Part shown: in pieces, positions 8,502-17,556 of the stretch
Layout: each line of letters begins with the position of its first letter
How positions within the stretch are numbered: the first letter of the stretch is position 1
Assembly (NCBI RefSeq): GCF_001974875.1
Contig: NZ_MTQD01000006.1
Coordinates: 1 to 64,000 of the forward strand
Reading direction: 5' to 3'
DNA length: 64,000 bases
From: Pseudoalteromonas sp. EB27
GTDB taxonomy: Bacteria; Pseudomonadota; Gammaproteobacteria; Enterobacterales; Alteromonadaceae
Position numbers and translations under genes: made by a program
The notes under the pieces: model-generated
Seen by the model: only the letters and a program-made list of their open reading frames with translations
Told to the model about the DNA's origin: nothing
Database searches by the model: none

Positions 8502-9362
8502 TTACTCCTTTTTCCTTTCTATCACTTTAGTCCAATTCATTAGGGCTTTAACTTTTTTGTTTTGCTGGATACTCTCGTTTGCATCAAGAACTATAGCCTC
8601 CACACGTCTATCTGAGTGGTGAGTTGTCGTACTGTTTGACTCATCGCTATAAGGTTTGAGGCTCCCTTGGGTGAGTGTTGTAAGGCTCTGATTGGGGACT
8701 CCGTATACTTCTAGCCAATGTTTTACAGTATCAGCTCGTTTTAAAGCCAGCTCGTAATTGTTATTGACTTCGCCGAGTGAGTCAGTGTGACCAATCAACA
8801 AGATAGTAACTGAGCTTACCTGTTTTACTAAATCAGCAGCCTGAGCCAAGCGGGTGGCATATTTAGGAGTTATCTCAAACTCATTGAAAGCAAATTGATT
8901 ATCGCTATTAAGAAGATCTGAAACTTGTTTTTTTACAGAAAGAGTGGCTTCTGCAGATGTACTTTCTTCTGCGCAATGAGTGGCTTGTCTAACTAAGCTA
9001 AAGTGATTAGTCAGTTGATTTAAACCATGATAATGGATTAATAAATCATGTTCAGCATCTTCCCACATTTGTGCAGCTATTAATCGACGAATACGGTTCT
9101 CATATATTTGAGATTTAAGCAATTGGGCAGGCATACATGATTGAATATCTTGTGATTTTAAAAGCTCTAGTTTTAAAACAAGGTGTTCGAATTCACTACG
9201 AATAACCTCTTCGGGCTGTGTATAGTTACTGTCTTCTTGTTCATCGTCTAGGGGGTAGTTCTGATACTTTTCAGCCCAGCCACCTTGTCCTTCATCCGGC
9301 CATGAAGCACACCCTCCTAATAATAAAATTAGAGCCGCAAAAAAAATATTGTGTGCTTTCAT
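8502..9362 (-). CDS. SypB-like OmpA-domain lipoprotein
   Basis: A 286-residue outer-membrane lipoprotein. The signal peptide ends in LLGGC with Cys18 as the lipidation site. A helical middle region (about 50-150) follows. The C-terminal OmpA peptidoglycan-binding domain (about 180-265) contains LIGHTDSLG, NYELALKRAD and a late DRRVEAIV, with the Asp and Arg that contact diaminopimelate. SypB holds the same position between SypA and SypC in V. fischeri. It presumably anchors the export channel to the cell wall. The gap to the STAS gene upstream is 18 bp, so they are cotranscribed. Confidence 0.85.
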   Translation of the reverse strand: MKAHNIFFAALILLLGGCASWPDEGQGGWAEKYQNYPLDDEQEDSNYTQPEEVIRSEFEHLVLKLELLKSQDIQSCMPAQLLKSQIYENRIRRLIAAQMWEDAEHDLLIHYHGLNQLTNHFSLVRQATHCAEESTSAEATLSVKKQVSDLLNSDNQFAFNEFEITPKYATRLAQAADLVKQVSSVTILLIGHTDSLGEVNNNYELALKRADTVKHWLEVYGVPNQSLTTLTQGSLKPYSDESNSTTTHHSDRRVEAIVLDANESIQQNKKVKALMNWTKVIERKKE

Positions 9363-9380
9363 ATAGCCTCCATTATGCTA

Positions 9381-9689
9381 TTAAATTGAATCTACGAAAG
9401 GAATGGTTTTATCAACTCTAAGTAGAGTCATTAGTTTATATGGTTGCCCAGTAACATTTAATAACATAAGTTTATGATTTTTCTTCTCTATTCTTTTGTA
9501 TAGAAAAACAATAGCACCTATTCCTGAAGAGTCGATAAATTCTGTCTTAGATAAATCAAGAACAATTGATTTACTATCGGTTTCTACTAACTTTTCAAAT
9601 TCATCCTTAAAACCATCAACTGTAAAACCTGAGAAATCAGATGGGATCACAAAGACTTTATGCTCAGCGTCATTAAGTGGATTAGTCAT
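9381..9689 (-). CDS. SypA-like STAS-domain protein
   Basis: A 102-residue single STAS domain, like anti-sigma-factor antagonists. The motif FIDSSGIGAIVFLYKR holds Ser54, the residue phosphorylated by RsbW-type kinases in this family (Ser56 in SypA). It is the expected substrate of the kinase/phosphatase at 4245-5705. ATG 9689 is preferred to an in-frame GTG at 9698 because an AGGTG ribosome binding site sits 6 nt before it. It is the first gene of the A-E operon and lies about 28 nt downstream of the start predicted from the sigma-54 promoter at 9728-9743. In V. fischeri unphosphorylated SypA permits biofilm formation; the same logic is inferred here. Confidence 0.88.
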   Translation of the reverse strand: MTNPLNDAEHKVFVIPSDFSGFTVDGFKDEFEKLVETDSKSIVLDLSKTEFIDSSGIGAIVFLYKRIEKKNHKLMLLNVTGQPYKLMTLLRVDKTIPFVDSI

Positions 9690-9727
9690 GGCATTCACCT
9701 ATTAAAATTTAAATTCATACAAGTTAA

Positions 9728-9743
9728 TACAAGAAGGATGCCA
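9728..9743 (-). promoter_or_regulatory. Sigma-54 (-24/-12) promoter of the sypA-E-like operon
   Basis: On the minus strand TGGCATCCTTCTTGTA matches TGGCACGN4TTGCW closely. GG and the -12 G are correctly spaced (10 nt); the -12 C is replaced by T. The predicted start is near 9717. Two activator boxes lie about 93 and 125 bp upstream. Confidence 0.7.
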
Positions 9744-9803
9744 GTTTTAAGGGTATGTATGCAGTAAGTTTTATGTGGTCACAAAGAGTGTGCGCAATGA
9801 AAT

Positions 9804-9848
9804 AGGCATAATGCAATTGCTTTTTGAACATACAATTGCATTATGCAA
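9804..9848. promoter_or_regulatory. Pair of LuxO/SypG-type activator boxes upstream of sypA-like gene
   Basis: TTGCATTATGCAA at 9836-9848 is a perfect TTGCA-W3-TGCAA palindrome. A second copy at 9804-9816 matches at 11 of 13 positions (AGGCATAATGCAA). Their centres are 32 bp apart, three helical turns, so both face the same side of the DNA. They lie between the fused glycosyltransferase gene and sypA-like. Confidence 0.65.
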
Positions 9849-9856
9849 AAAAGTTG

Positions 9857-11659
9857 TTATTGGCCTTTCCCAGTAAAAATAACAACAAAGGTTCTAATTA
9901 ATATATCAATTTCCATTTTACACCAGCTAGTTGCTGATGATGTACTAAGCATATATGCGTAATCCCAACCAATCTTGTTTCTTGCGTCGTCAATGGTTTC
10001 GTCGTACCCATTCATAACTTGTGCTAGACCTGAAATACCTGGTTTTATACCGTAGGTGCGTTGAGAAAAATAAGGGATATCTTTTTCAAGCTTTGAATAA
10101 AAAATAGGGCGCTCCGGGCGAGGGCCAATTAGCGACATATCTCCCATTAAAACATTCCAAAGCTGTGGTAGTTCATCAATACGTGTTTTTCTCATAAAGC
10201 GCCCTATAGGAGTTATTCTCGGGTCATCTTTACTTGCCCAAACTGCGCCGCTTTTAAGTTCTGCATCAACCACCATAGAACGAAATTTTAATACATGAAA
10301 TAAGGCGACAAAATCATCACTGCTTTCGCCCACACGTAATTGTTTAAATAAAACAGGGCCTTCGGAAGTAAACTTAATGAGTATGCTTACAATGACCATT
10401 AGTGGAGTTAGTAGAACCAAACCTATTGCAGAGCCAAAAATATCTACAACTCGTTTAATTATTTTGATGGAGTTTACGCGTTTAGTTGGAGCATTTTTTA
10501 CGCGTCTCCAGTGCTCGTTGTAATCACCGCGTTCATATTTAAATATTCCCCATAGAGATAAAAAATACGCATTCAATATATATATAATTTTATCAACTAC
10601 AGGAATTTTTATTTTTATTTTTAGTACTCGCTTTGTTAAATCTACTACATGTACTAAAGCGATACCCAAGGCTAAAAATTGAGCCCATATGAAACTTGAA
10701 AAGAGAGCTAATGTAAGAATTAAAACATAAATGAGGGCCAATAGAATCGGCATAACACCACGCAAAACTTTGTGAGAAAAATAATTAAAACTTACCCATC
10801 CTAATTTAGGATTAAGTAATCCAAATAACACTTTTATCTGTTGCCAATTGCCAGCACCTAGCCGTATGCGCCTTGCATAATCTTGGCTTTGTTCATCACA
10901 GTCACGTTCTAATATATTTATTTCTTCATCTACAAGTGCTTTACCTCCCTCATTCAATGCTTGCATTGAAAGTATAAAATCATCGTTTATTACGCTTTCA
11001 TCTAATAGCTCTGCAAATACTGACTTAATAGCGAACATGGCTCCAGGTACACCTATAACTGCTCCTAAAGTTGACTCCATACTCTTAACTTTGTTTTGAT
11101 ACTGCCAATAATGTTGCTGTTCAGCGGTAGCATCATCATCAAGGATATACACTCCGGTAATTACATTTACTTTTGGATCTTTGAAGCCTTTATCAATTCT
11201 CTTGAGTACGTCAATACTTAATAAGGCACTGACATCAGTGAACAGAAGTACATCATAATTACTTTTTGTTAGCTTTATAAGTTCATTAACGCCATGTGCT
11301 TTACCTTGATTTGTATTGTTGACGTGAAGGTGACATATCACGTTTTGTTCAGCTAGTTTTGACTGTGCAATAATTGCTTCTTCATAAGTATTGTCAGTGC
11401 AACCATCTAAGTAAACATGAATTGCATACATCTCAGTTTCATATAAAAGGGCACCAAGATTATAAAGCTTGTCTTTAATATGCTCTTGTTCATTATAGGC
11501 ACACATTAAAATCCCAAAGTAAGCCGGTACTTGTGCATCATACTCATTGTCAGGGGATATTTCTTTTTTACTAACTAATTTAAGTAATGCGACATAGCCT
11601 ACATGATGATATACAACTAAAAATACCAAAATAGTTAGAATAATCAGAATAATAGTCAT
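9857..11659 (-). CDS. Fused GT2 glycosyltransferase and undecaprenyl-phosphate sugar-1-phosphate transferase
   Basis: A 600-residue bifunctional membrane protein. After an N-terminal membrane segment (1-20) comes a GT2 domain (about 47-275) with MCAYNEQEH, YLDGCTDN, FTDVS as the DxD-type site, NDDFIL and RRIRLGAGNW. Two or three membrane helices occupy about 300-340 and 357-372. The C-terminal part (about 400-600) is a complete bacterial sugar transferase of the WbaP/WcaJ type. It has an initial membrane-embedded hairpin, KFRSM (458-462), and a DELPQLWNVLMGDMSLIGPRPE-type signature spanning 495-516. In V. fischeri these are the separate genes sypQ and sypR. The C-terminal enzyme would start the repeat unit on undecaprenyl phosphate and the GT2 domain would add or polymerise another sugar. 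No frameshift is involved; the frame is continuous. Confidence 0.88.
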   Translation of the reverse strand: MTIILIILTILVFLVVYHHVGYVALLKLVSKKEISPDNEYDAQVPAYFGILMCAYNEQEHIKDKLYNLGALLYETEMYAIHVYLDGCTDNTYEEAIIAQSKLAEQNVICHLHVNNTNQGKAHGVNELIKLTKSNYDVLLFTDVSALLSIDVLKRIDKGFKDPKVNVITGVYILDDDATAEQQHYWQYQNKVKSMESTLGAVIGVPGAMFAIKSVFAELLDESVINDDFILSMQALNEGGKALVDEEINILERDCDEQSQDYARRIRLGAGNWQQIKVLFGLLNPKLGWVSFNYFSHKVLRGVMPILLALIYVLILTLALFSSFIWAQFLALGIALVHVVDLTKRVLKIKIKIPVVDKIIYILNAYFLSLWGIFKYERGDYNEHWRRVKNAPTKRVNSIKIIKRVVDIFGSAIGLVLLTPLMVIVSILIKFTSEGPVLFKQLRVGESSDDFVALFHVLKFRSMVVDAELKSGAVWASKDDPRITPIGRFMRKTRIDELPQLWNVLMGDMSLIGPRPERPIFYSKLEKDIPYFSQRTYGIKPGISGLAQVMNGYDETIDDARNKIGWDYAYMLSTSSATSWCKMEIDILIRTFVVIFTGKGQ

Positions 11660-11668
11660 TATTTTTCC

Positions 11669-12757
11669 TTATGCTGATATAGCATTGTAAAAGTTGTCAT
11701 AGGCATCGCTCATTGTCTTAGCATCAGCTAGTGCAATGATATAGTTTCTAATACTGTCTTTATCCTCTAAGTTGATCGCATCTAATAGGGCTAATTTTAA
11801 TGCCTCGTTGTCACCGAAATTCACGAGCACACCTTGTTTACTACTTACAACTTCGCTAATACCACCAACATCTGTTGCTACAATGGCTTTACCGCAAGCC
11901 ATTGCTTCCAATATAGATAAAGGCAAGCCTTCTCTTTCTGAGTACAGGCACATAATATTTATAGCTGAGTAAAAGTAGTGCATTTCTTGTACATTACCTA
12001 AAAAGTTAATGCGCTCAAGTACTTCTAGATTAAGTGCATGCTCCATTAATGATGAAATTAAGCTCCCGCTTCCAGCAAATACAAAATTTATATTTTGCGG
12101 TAATGAAGGTAATAAATTAATTAACTCTAAATGCCCCTTACCGGGCTCCAGCCTTGCTGCACAACCTATCAATATTTTATCTGAAGGCAGATGAAACTTT
12201 GTACGTGCATGTTGCATATCAACACCGGTGAATTGTTCAAAGTCAATTCCGTTTAATATGGTTTTATCGGCTGATATTGAGGTCATATTATAAAAGTCAT
12301 TGGCAACTACTTTAGCATCCGCAACCCAATGTATTTTAGTCAATATATTTAACCCTTTGGTGATCAAGCGTTGTTTGAAGTCTTGTAAATACCAAGCATC
12401 GTGAATAGTAGATACATGCTTAACTTGCTTGTTTCTTATACATGCTAGTCCGGCATATAGCATAGGACCAATATGGTGGCTATGAATAACCTGTATATTA
12501 TTCTCATCGATAATATCGCTGAGCTGCTTTATAACGTTACGATCAAATTTTGGAGCTTTATTTAAACAAATTAATTTTTGTTTAAATAATGAAAGTGCAG
12601 GCCACTGCTCAATTGCCTCTTGATCATTCCCTTCAAGCGAAACAATTAAGCTGGTATTGGCATAGCGACTTTTTTGCATTAGTGTCACTGCCATTTTTTC
12701 AAGGCCACCAATCTTAAAATGTTGGACTAAGTGTAAAATGTTCATATTATTTCCTCT
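11669..12757 (-). CDS. GT4-family glycosyltransferase (SypP position)
   Basis: A GT-B glycosyltransferase of about 360 residues. The N-terminus shows LHLVQHFKIGGLEKMAV, the GGxE acceptor loop of GT4 enzymes. The donor domain has GCAARLEPGKGH, VFAGSGSL and the E-x7-E motif EREGLPLSILEAMACGKAIVATDVGG. I prefer one of the starts near 12745-12757 over the longest frame, since the reading frame overlaps the end of the Wzz gene slightly in every case. The operon position between Wzz and the sugar transferase matches SypP. The start choice is uncertain by a few codons (candidates at 12763, 12757 and 12745). Confidence 0.8.
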   Translation of the reverse strand, partial: RGNNMNILHLVQHFKIGGLEKMAVTLMQKSRYANTSLIVSLEGNDQEAIEQWPALSLFKQKLICLNKAPKFDRNVIKQLSDIIDENNIQVIHSHHIGPMLYAGLACIRNKQVKHVSTIHDAWYLQDFKQRLITKGLNILTKIHWVADAKVVANDFYNMTSISADKTILNGIDFEQFTGVDMQHARTKFHLPSDKILIGCAARLEPGKGHLELINLLPSLPQNINFVFAGSGSLISSLMEHALNLEVLERINFLGNVQEMHYFYSAINIMCLYSEREGLPLSILEAMACGKAIVATDVGGISEVVSSKQGVLVNFGDNEALKLALLDAINLEDKDSIRNYIIALADAKTMSDAYDNFYNAISA

Positions 12758-14240
12758 TCGCAAAAGGGGGCGTTTTTTTGTTTAAAACAGTTCTTAAATT
12801 GTTGTTGCCAACAATAGGTAAAATTGTGACCACCTCCAGCGAAGATAATTTCTCAATGGTTTGAATATCTTTTAAGTGGCTATCAAATAGAGTTGCGATA
12901 AATACCGCTGTAGCACTAGCAAATATGCCAAGTACAATTCCTAAAAAAATAGAAACAACAAGGGATGTGTTTATTGGTTGAGTCGGGCTATATGCACGTT
13001 CAATTGTTTTTACTTTATCCGGGCCTTCGTACTTAACTAGTTTTCCAGTAACCTTGGCCATTTCATAACGGCCAAGCATATCTTTATAGAGCGATTGTTT
13101 TACATCATAATCACGTTCAAGCTTTCTCAATTGCTTTTCTACATCACTTGTAATAAGCAATCGTTCGCTCACATCATTAACTTGTTCTTCTAATATTATA
13201 AGTTCTTGTTCGTGTTGAGATACTTCATTTTTTGCTTCTTCTAAAGCCAAAATTTGCGAGACTAACATACTAGTTTCGTTATCTTTTCCGCTAGGCAAAG
13301 TATTTGCCATTTGCCAAAGTTGATCGAGGTTCTTTATATCAATATCTTTACTATTTTCTATTAAGGCCTGTTGCCGTGTCTTTAGATTTACCAACTCTCT
13401 TTTTTTAGAGATAACTTTGCTATGCTTGTCGGTATACCGAGTTTTCAGAAAACTGAATTCAGATTCTACTGTTATAATACGCTCTTCCAATTTTCCTAGA
13501 ATTGGATTGGCTTGCCCCATTTTATTTGTAAGTGAACTCAGCCTTGCTTTAGCTCCTGAAAGTGTTATCAGTTTTTGTTGTTTATCACTTAGTAACTTAT
13601 CAAATGTTTGGCGATTACTATGTAAAACAGTAGGTAAAGTATTTCGATTGTGGGTTTTAAAATTTGCTAATTCTTCTTCGGATATTTCTAATTCTTCTCT
13701 TAAACTAACAAGTTGCTGATAAAAAAATTGTTCAGAAGTATCTAATGAGGCTTTAGTTGGCGCCAATAAGCTTTCAATAAATTTTTCAACAATTTTTTCA
13801 AGTACAAGTTTCATTTGTGATTGTTCATGCCAAATAAAATTTACTCTTACTAGTTCATCGCCGACTAAGGAAAGCGATAATGCTTTAGATAATTTTTGAT
13901 GTATTTCTTCTATATCGGCAGGTGGTGCATCAGCGGCAACTAACCCTGTATCTCTAGCTACAGCAATTAAAACTTTGCGGCTAATTACCAACGTTCTTAA
14001 TGCCGCCATGCGGTTTGATAAGTCAAACGAGAAAGATAAATCATCTAAATAAGGGTTAAGTAATGCTGACTCTTCAATTAAAATTGTGGCATGGTTGGTA
14101 TATTGTTTTTCAGCTGTTGCGGCTAAAAAAGTAATTACAATAGGTACAACAATAAGCGGTAAAATAAATAGCTTTATTCGCATGTACACAGCATACAACG
14201 CTAAATAAAGTAATCTTTTTATTTGCTCTCTAACCAACAT
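12747..14240 (-). CDS. Wzz-family chain-length / co-polymerase protein (SypO-like)
   Basis: About 498 residues with the layout of a polysaccharide co-polymerase. A membrane helix follows the N-terminus (LFILPLIVVPIVITFLA, about residues 25-41), then a long periplasmic region rich in coiled coil, then a second helix near the C-terminus (VVSIFLGIVLGIFASA) preceded by a Pro-rich segment ERAYSPTQP. It regulates chain length during Wzy-dependent polymerisation. ATG 14240 is chosen because the upstream extension (to 14321) is not Wzz-like. No cytoplasmic kinase domain is attached, fitting a separate SypD-like partner. The 128-bp gap to the preceding gene contains an imperfect activator-type box (12 of 13) at 14257-14269. 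Confidence 0.85.
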   Translation of the reverse strand: MLVREQIKRLLYLALYAVYMRIKLFILPLIVVPIVITFLAATAEKQYTNHATILIEESALLNPYLDDLSFSFDLSNRMAALRTLVISRKVLIAVARDTGLVAADAPPADIEEIHQKLSKALSLSLVGDELVRVNFIWHEQSQMKLVLEKIVEKFIESLLAPTKASLDTSEQFFYQQLVSLREELEISEEELANFKTHNRNTLPTVLHSNRQTFDKLLSDKQQKLITLSGAKARLSSLTNKMGQANPILGKLEERIITVESEFSFLKTRYTDKHSKVISKKRELVNLKTRQQALIENSKDIDIKNLDQLWQMANTLPSGKDNETSMLVSQILALEEAKNEVSQHEQELIILEEQVNDVSERLLITSDVEKQLRKLERDYDVKQSLYKDMLGRYEMAKVTGKLVKYEGPDKVKTIERAYSPTQPINTSLVVSIFLGIVLGIFASATAVFIATLFDSHLKDIQTIEKLSSLEVVTILPIVGNNNLRTVLNKKTPPFAKRK

Positions 14241-14368
14241 AATCCAACCTGTGCATTTGCATATTGCTACGCGAGATCCAAGATTATTTGCAAAATAAAA
14301 ATTAAATCTGCAAATAACCAATTCTAATAAGTTAGTTGCAGAAGTTGAGCCAATATTAAAAATTTAGC

Positions 14369-15487
14369 TCAGAAAGTTTTTTCTACCGATAATGCCTTAG
14401 AGGACCAACTATGCTGTTTAGCAAGATCGCTTTGAGAAGTTTTAAGTGCGCTTAATGTTGGCTCATCTAGGTTAATTGCTTTATCAATGTGGGCAATAAA
14501 CTCATCTTGCGTTTTAGCTATAAAAATTTGTGGTTGAAACCTTTCTACAGCGGGAAACCTAGTTGCAACAATTGGTTTTCCAACGGCTAAATATTCTTTT
14601 AACTTAAGAGGGTCACAGGCTCTGATTTGTTGGTTGTTAACAAAAGGTAAAATTGAAACATCCCAATGAGAAGAAAACTCCACAAGCCTATTGTGATTAA
14701 CTGCAGGTATGTGTATTACATTTTTAAATTGTAATAACTGGGGAATAGGGATGGTTAAATCGCCAATTAAAACTATTTTATATTGCGGGCGAGAAGCGGC
14801 TAATGCCGTTAGTAAAGCAATATCTAACCACGCATTTATACTTCCATAAAAGCCAATGATGGGCTCATTTATCGTACTGATTTCAGGTGCTTTAGCGACA
14901 TTTGAGGAAAATAAATCAAAGTTCACACCGTGCGTAAGCATTTTAGTTTTGTGAGCAGGCATTTTATTTTTTAATAACTGACTTATAACGTAAATAAGGT
15001 GGGCTTTTTTAATTAGTGATTGCTCAAAAGGCGCCACCATTTTTGCATCAACACCAGCTAGGGCGCTAAAGTCATCACCACAATAATAAATTAACTTATC
15101 GGCACTTTTAAGGGTAATTAAATATTCAGCTACTGGTACGCTTAGCCAATAAGTTATTGGTTCTTGTATGTTTGTATCTTTGAGATATTTAGCAAATACA
15201 CGTTTGTTAAATGCCCTAACTAAGGCATTATCGTGCCAAGGGAGAATAGGCAGTTTAAATACCTGCATATTGTTAGGAAGTTTATTTTTAGCTTCACTGT
15301 TAGAGCGATTAAATATTTGCATCACCTTATTAAATACACGCTTTAGGTCGTTAAGTCTAAATGTAGGTTTGCGCATACCTATAGAGTTTATCCATAAAAT
15401 ATGGTTATTTTTTGCGAGCTCTTTGAATAAGTGCTGTGTGCTACTTGGGTGGCTTCCCCAATCCTCTGCAAAAACAATAAACTTCAT
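14369..15487 (-). CDS. Glycosyltransferase, GT4-like (SypN position)
   Basis: A 372-residue GT-B-type protein. The N-terminus MKFIVFAEDWGSHPSSTQHL is typical of proteins annotated as glycosyltransferase family 1 in exopolysaccharide loci. The C-terminal half has IIGFYGSINAWLDIALL, KIVLIGDL and LKLKEYLAVGKPIVATRFP, the nucleotide-sugar region, although the E-x7-E motif is less classical. It follows the acetyltransferase by 4 nt and is in the same operon. It fits the SypN slot. Donor and acceptor are unknown. Confidence 0.78.
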   Translation of the reverse strand: MKFIVFAEDWGSHPSSTQHLFKELAKNNHILWINSIGMRKPTFRLNDLKRVFNKVMQIFNRSNSEAKNKLPNNMQVFKLPILPWHDNALVRAFNKRVFAKYLKDTNIQEPITYWLSVPVAEYLITLKSADKLIYYCGDDFSALAGVDAKMVAPFEQSLIKKAHLIYVISQLLKNKMPAHKTKMLTHGVNFDLFSSNVAKAPEISTINEPIIGFYGSINAWLDIALLTALAASRPQYKIVLIGDLTIPIPQLLQFKNVIHIPAVNHNRLVEFSSHWDVSILPFVNNQQIRACDPLKLKEYLAVGKPIVATRFPAVERFQPQIFIAKTQDEFIAHIDKAINLDEPTLSALKTSQSDLAKQHSWSSKALSVEKTF

Positions 15488-15491
15488 ATTA

Positions 15492-16199
15492 TTAGTCTTC
15501 CTTTATTTTTTTTACTACTTTTGCAGGGTTTCCTGCTGCAATAGTAAAGGGCGGAATATTCTTAGTTACAACACTGCCTGCGCCAATAATAGCGCCTTCA
15601 CCAATTGTTACACCACCTAAAATAGTAGAACCGGTACCAATCCAAGCACCACGTTTAATAATAATATCTCCAATTTGACTATCATCATCGAGGTCGCCTT
15701 TTGCGCGTCGCTTGCAATCAATTGGGTGTCCAGGAAATCCAGCTAAGAATATACGCCCTGCAAGACGTACATCATCTTCTAGTATTATTTTATCCCCTAC
15801 AGAAAATGCATTTTGCCAACCAATATCAACATTACTTCCTATAGTAAGGGTTGCTTCACGATGAGTGCTTACGCGGCCGCAAAATGTACTAATGCCTGAC
15901 ATTCGCACATTATCAGCACATTCTATATTAAGATTCCCCAGAATTTGTGGCATACCCGAGTATAAATATAAGCCTTTCTTAGTCCCTTTAATTTGGCTTT
16001 TGAATAACGGTGTATAATATAAAATTCGTCCTAATTCACTAATTATAAACTTAACTAAATGGTGCAAACTAAATAGTGTGCTGTGCACATATGGAATAAC
16101 GATCATTTGCGGATTGCGAATATTTTTTGCAAATTGAAATATATTTGCTGCTAAGGGGCTTTCACTGGTTTTTAGCCACCGTTTAAATTTCATCAGCAT
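15492..16199 (-). CDS. Left-handed beta-helix acyltransferase (SypM-like)
   Basis: A 235-residue acyltransferase of the hexapeptide-repeat class. The C-terminal half (about 85-225) is a series of [LIV]-G-x4 rungs, ending in WIGTGSTILGGVTIGEGAIIGAGSVVTKNIPPFTIAAGNPAKVV, typical of CoA-dependent sugar O- or N-acetyltransferases. The N-terminal 75 residues are not conserved in a way I recognise. It probably decorates the repeat unit with acetyl groups. It is one base from the O-antigen ligase/polymerase gene, in the SypM position. Confidence 0.83.
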   Translation of the reverse strand: MLMKFKRWLKTSESPLAANIFQFAKNIRNPQMIVIPYVHSTLFSLHHLVKFIISELGRILYYTPLFKSQIKGTKKGLYLYSGMPQILGNLNIECADNVRMSGISTFCGRVSTHREATLTIGSNVDIGWQNAFSVGDKIILEDDVRLAGRIFLAGFPGHPIDCKRRAKGDLDDDSQIGDIIIKRGAWIGTGSTILGGVTIGEGAIIGAGSVVTKNIPPFTIAAGNPAKVVKKIKED

Positions 16200-16200
16200 T

Positions 16201-17556
16201 TTATTTCTCCTTACTACTATCTACTGCCAATTTTTCGAGTGCGATAGTCAGTGCTAAAATTATATATAAAGGCCATGTAAAGGCTTGTGTTAAAAACGTG
16301 CCAGATACCATAAAACCAATTAATCCCGCTTTTAGAGCATTAGCATTTATGATCACATCTTTATTGTAGTTAACCTTATTTATCGAATATATTCGGGATA
16401 AACTACGATAGATACTGGCAATAAATAATAAAAAAATAAATAAACCTACAAATCCTGTTTCACCTAAAACTTGAAACCAGGTACTGTGTACTGCATGATT
16501 CTTGCCATCCCAATGAGGACTATAAAAATAATAGTTAACAAAAAAATTATTAATACCTACGCCTGTTAATGGGTTAGCAACCCCCATATTTATAGCTGCA
16601 TGCCATGCATAAATACGGCCCATTGCGGATTCATCAACTCCACTTTCTTCTGCTCCACCACTTTGTCTGTCTGAAATGCCTGCAAAGACCATCATAGCCA
16701 TCATGGCTACTGCACCACAAATGCCAACTACCAGAGGATTCTTGACCTTTTGATATAAGAAGAAACTTAAAATAGCTGCAATGCCTAATAGCCCACCACG
16801 ACTTTGTGTTGCAATAACTCCTGATATAGCCAAAATTAAGCCAAATGCAGCAAAGGCTCGGCGAAATTTATGCGTGTTACTGTCAAATAACTCTGCGGCT
16901 AAAAAAGACACAGGAAACATAAGTACTAATGATAGGTCATTAGGATCGCCAAGCTGAGAGCGAATATCGCGAGAAATAGTGACTCTAGATCCTTCAACTA
17001 GGCCTATGCCATTCATTTTGTTACTAAGTGCGACAAGCGCTATGCTTATACCTGAGATCATTATTCCAATTCGAACATAGCTAAAGTGTGAGAAACGAGT
17101 AAGCCACCAACTAATAGCAAATACCATTATAAACACTTTAACGAGCACACCAGACCAGTATTCGATAGCCATGCCACGGTTAGTTGCTGCAAATACACAG
17201 ACCGTTAGCCACACAAACCATATTACAAACACTAAATGTGTTTGGTTCCAATGTGGCCTTAGCTTTTTAGAAATAAATAAATGCCAAAAAATGCCAAAAA
17301 TACTCGCAAGTGCAAGTAATTTTGGAATCTTCAAGGGCATCAAAAATACAAATGCTTCATGTAGCCTAAAGTAACTAAATAAAATGAACAAAATAACAAA
17401 AGCAGTGCTAACTCGAACGGCTAAATAACCGGCAAAAGGGAGTAGTAATAAGGCAAATGCTGCGATGGGCCCAAACATGACATATAAAGCCAAAATGGTA
17501 GTAGTTAATAAGAGGCCATTAATAATAAGGTAATGCTGCTTATACCAGTTAATCAT
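16201..17556 (-). CDS. Wzy/O-antigen-ligase-like membrane protein (SypL position)
   Basis: A 451-residue polytopic inner-membrane protein with about 11-12 hydrophobic helices. A long periplasmic loop carries the Wzy_C signature (PLTGVGINNFFVNYY ... HAVHSTWFQVLGETGFVGL), including the conserved His and Glu of O-antigen ligases and polymerases. It should polymerise the repeat units on the periplasmic side or ligate the chain. Its start overlaps the flippase stop by 8 nt. Whether it acts as polymerase or ligase cannot be decided from sequence. Confidence 0.82.
   Translation of the reverse strand: MINWYKQHYLIINGLLLTTTILALYVMFGPIAAFALLLLPFAGYLAVRVSTAFVILFILFSYFRLHEAFVFLMPLKIPKLLALASIFGIFWHLFISKKLRPHWNQTHLVFVIWFVWLTVCVFAATNRGMAIEYWSGVLVKVFIMVFAISWWLTRFSHFSYVRIGIMISGISIALVALSNKMNGIGLVEGSRVTISRDIRSQLGDPNDLSLVLMFPVSFLAAELFDSNTHKFRRAFAAFGLILAISGVIATQSRGGLLGIAAILSFFLYQKVKNPLVVGICGAVAMMAMMVFAGISDRQSGGAEESGVDESAMGRIYAWHAAINMGVANPLTGVGINNFFVNYYFYSPHWDGKNHAVHSTWFQVLGETGFVGLFIFLLFIASIYRSLSRIYSINKVNYNKDVIINANALKAGLIGFMVSGTFLTQAFTWPLYIILALTIALEKLAVDSSKEK

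Noticed and set aside
14257..14269. TTGCATATTGCTA, 12 of 13 matches to the activator box, before the Wzz gene
   Set aside because: It is only 17 bp from the start codon and has no partner sigma-54 element, so I do not list it as a site.
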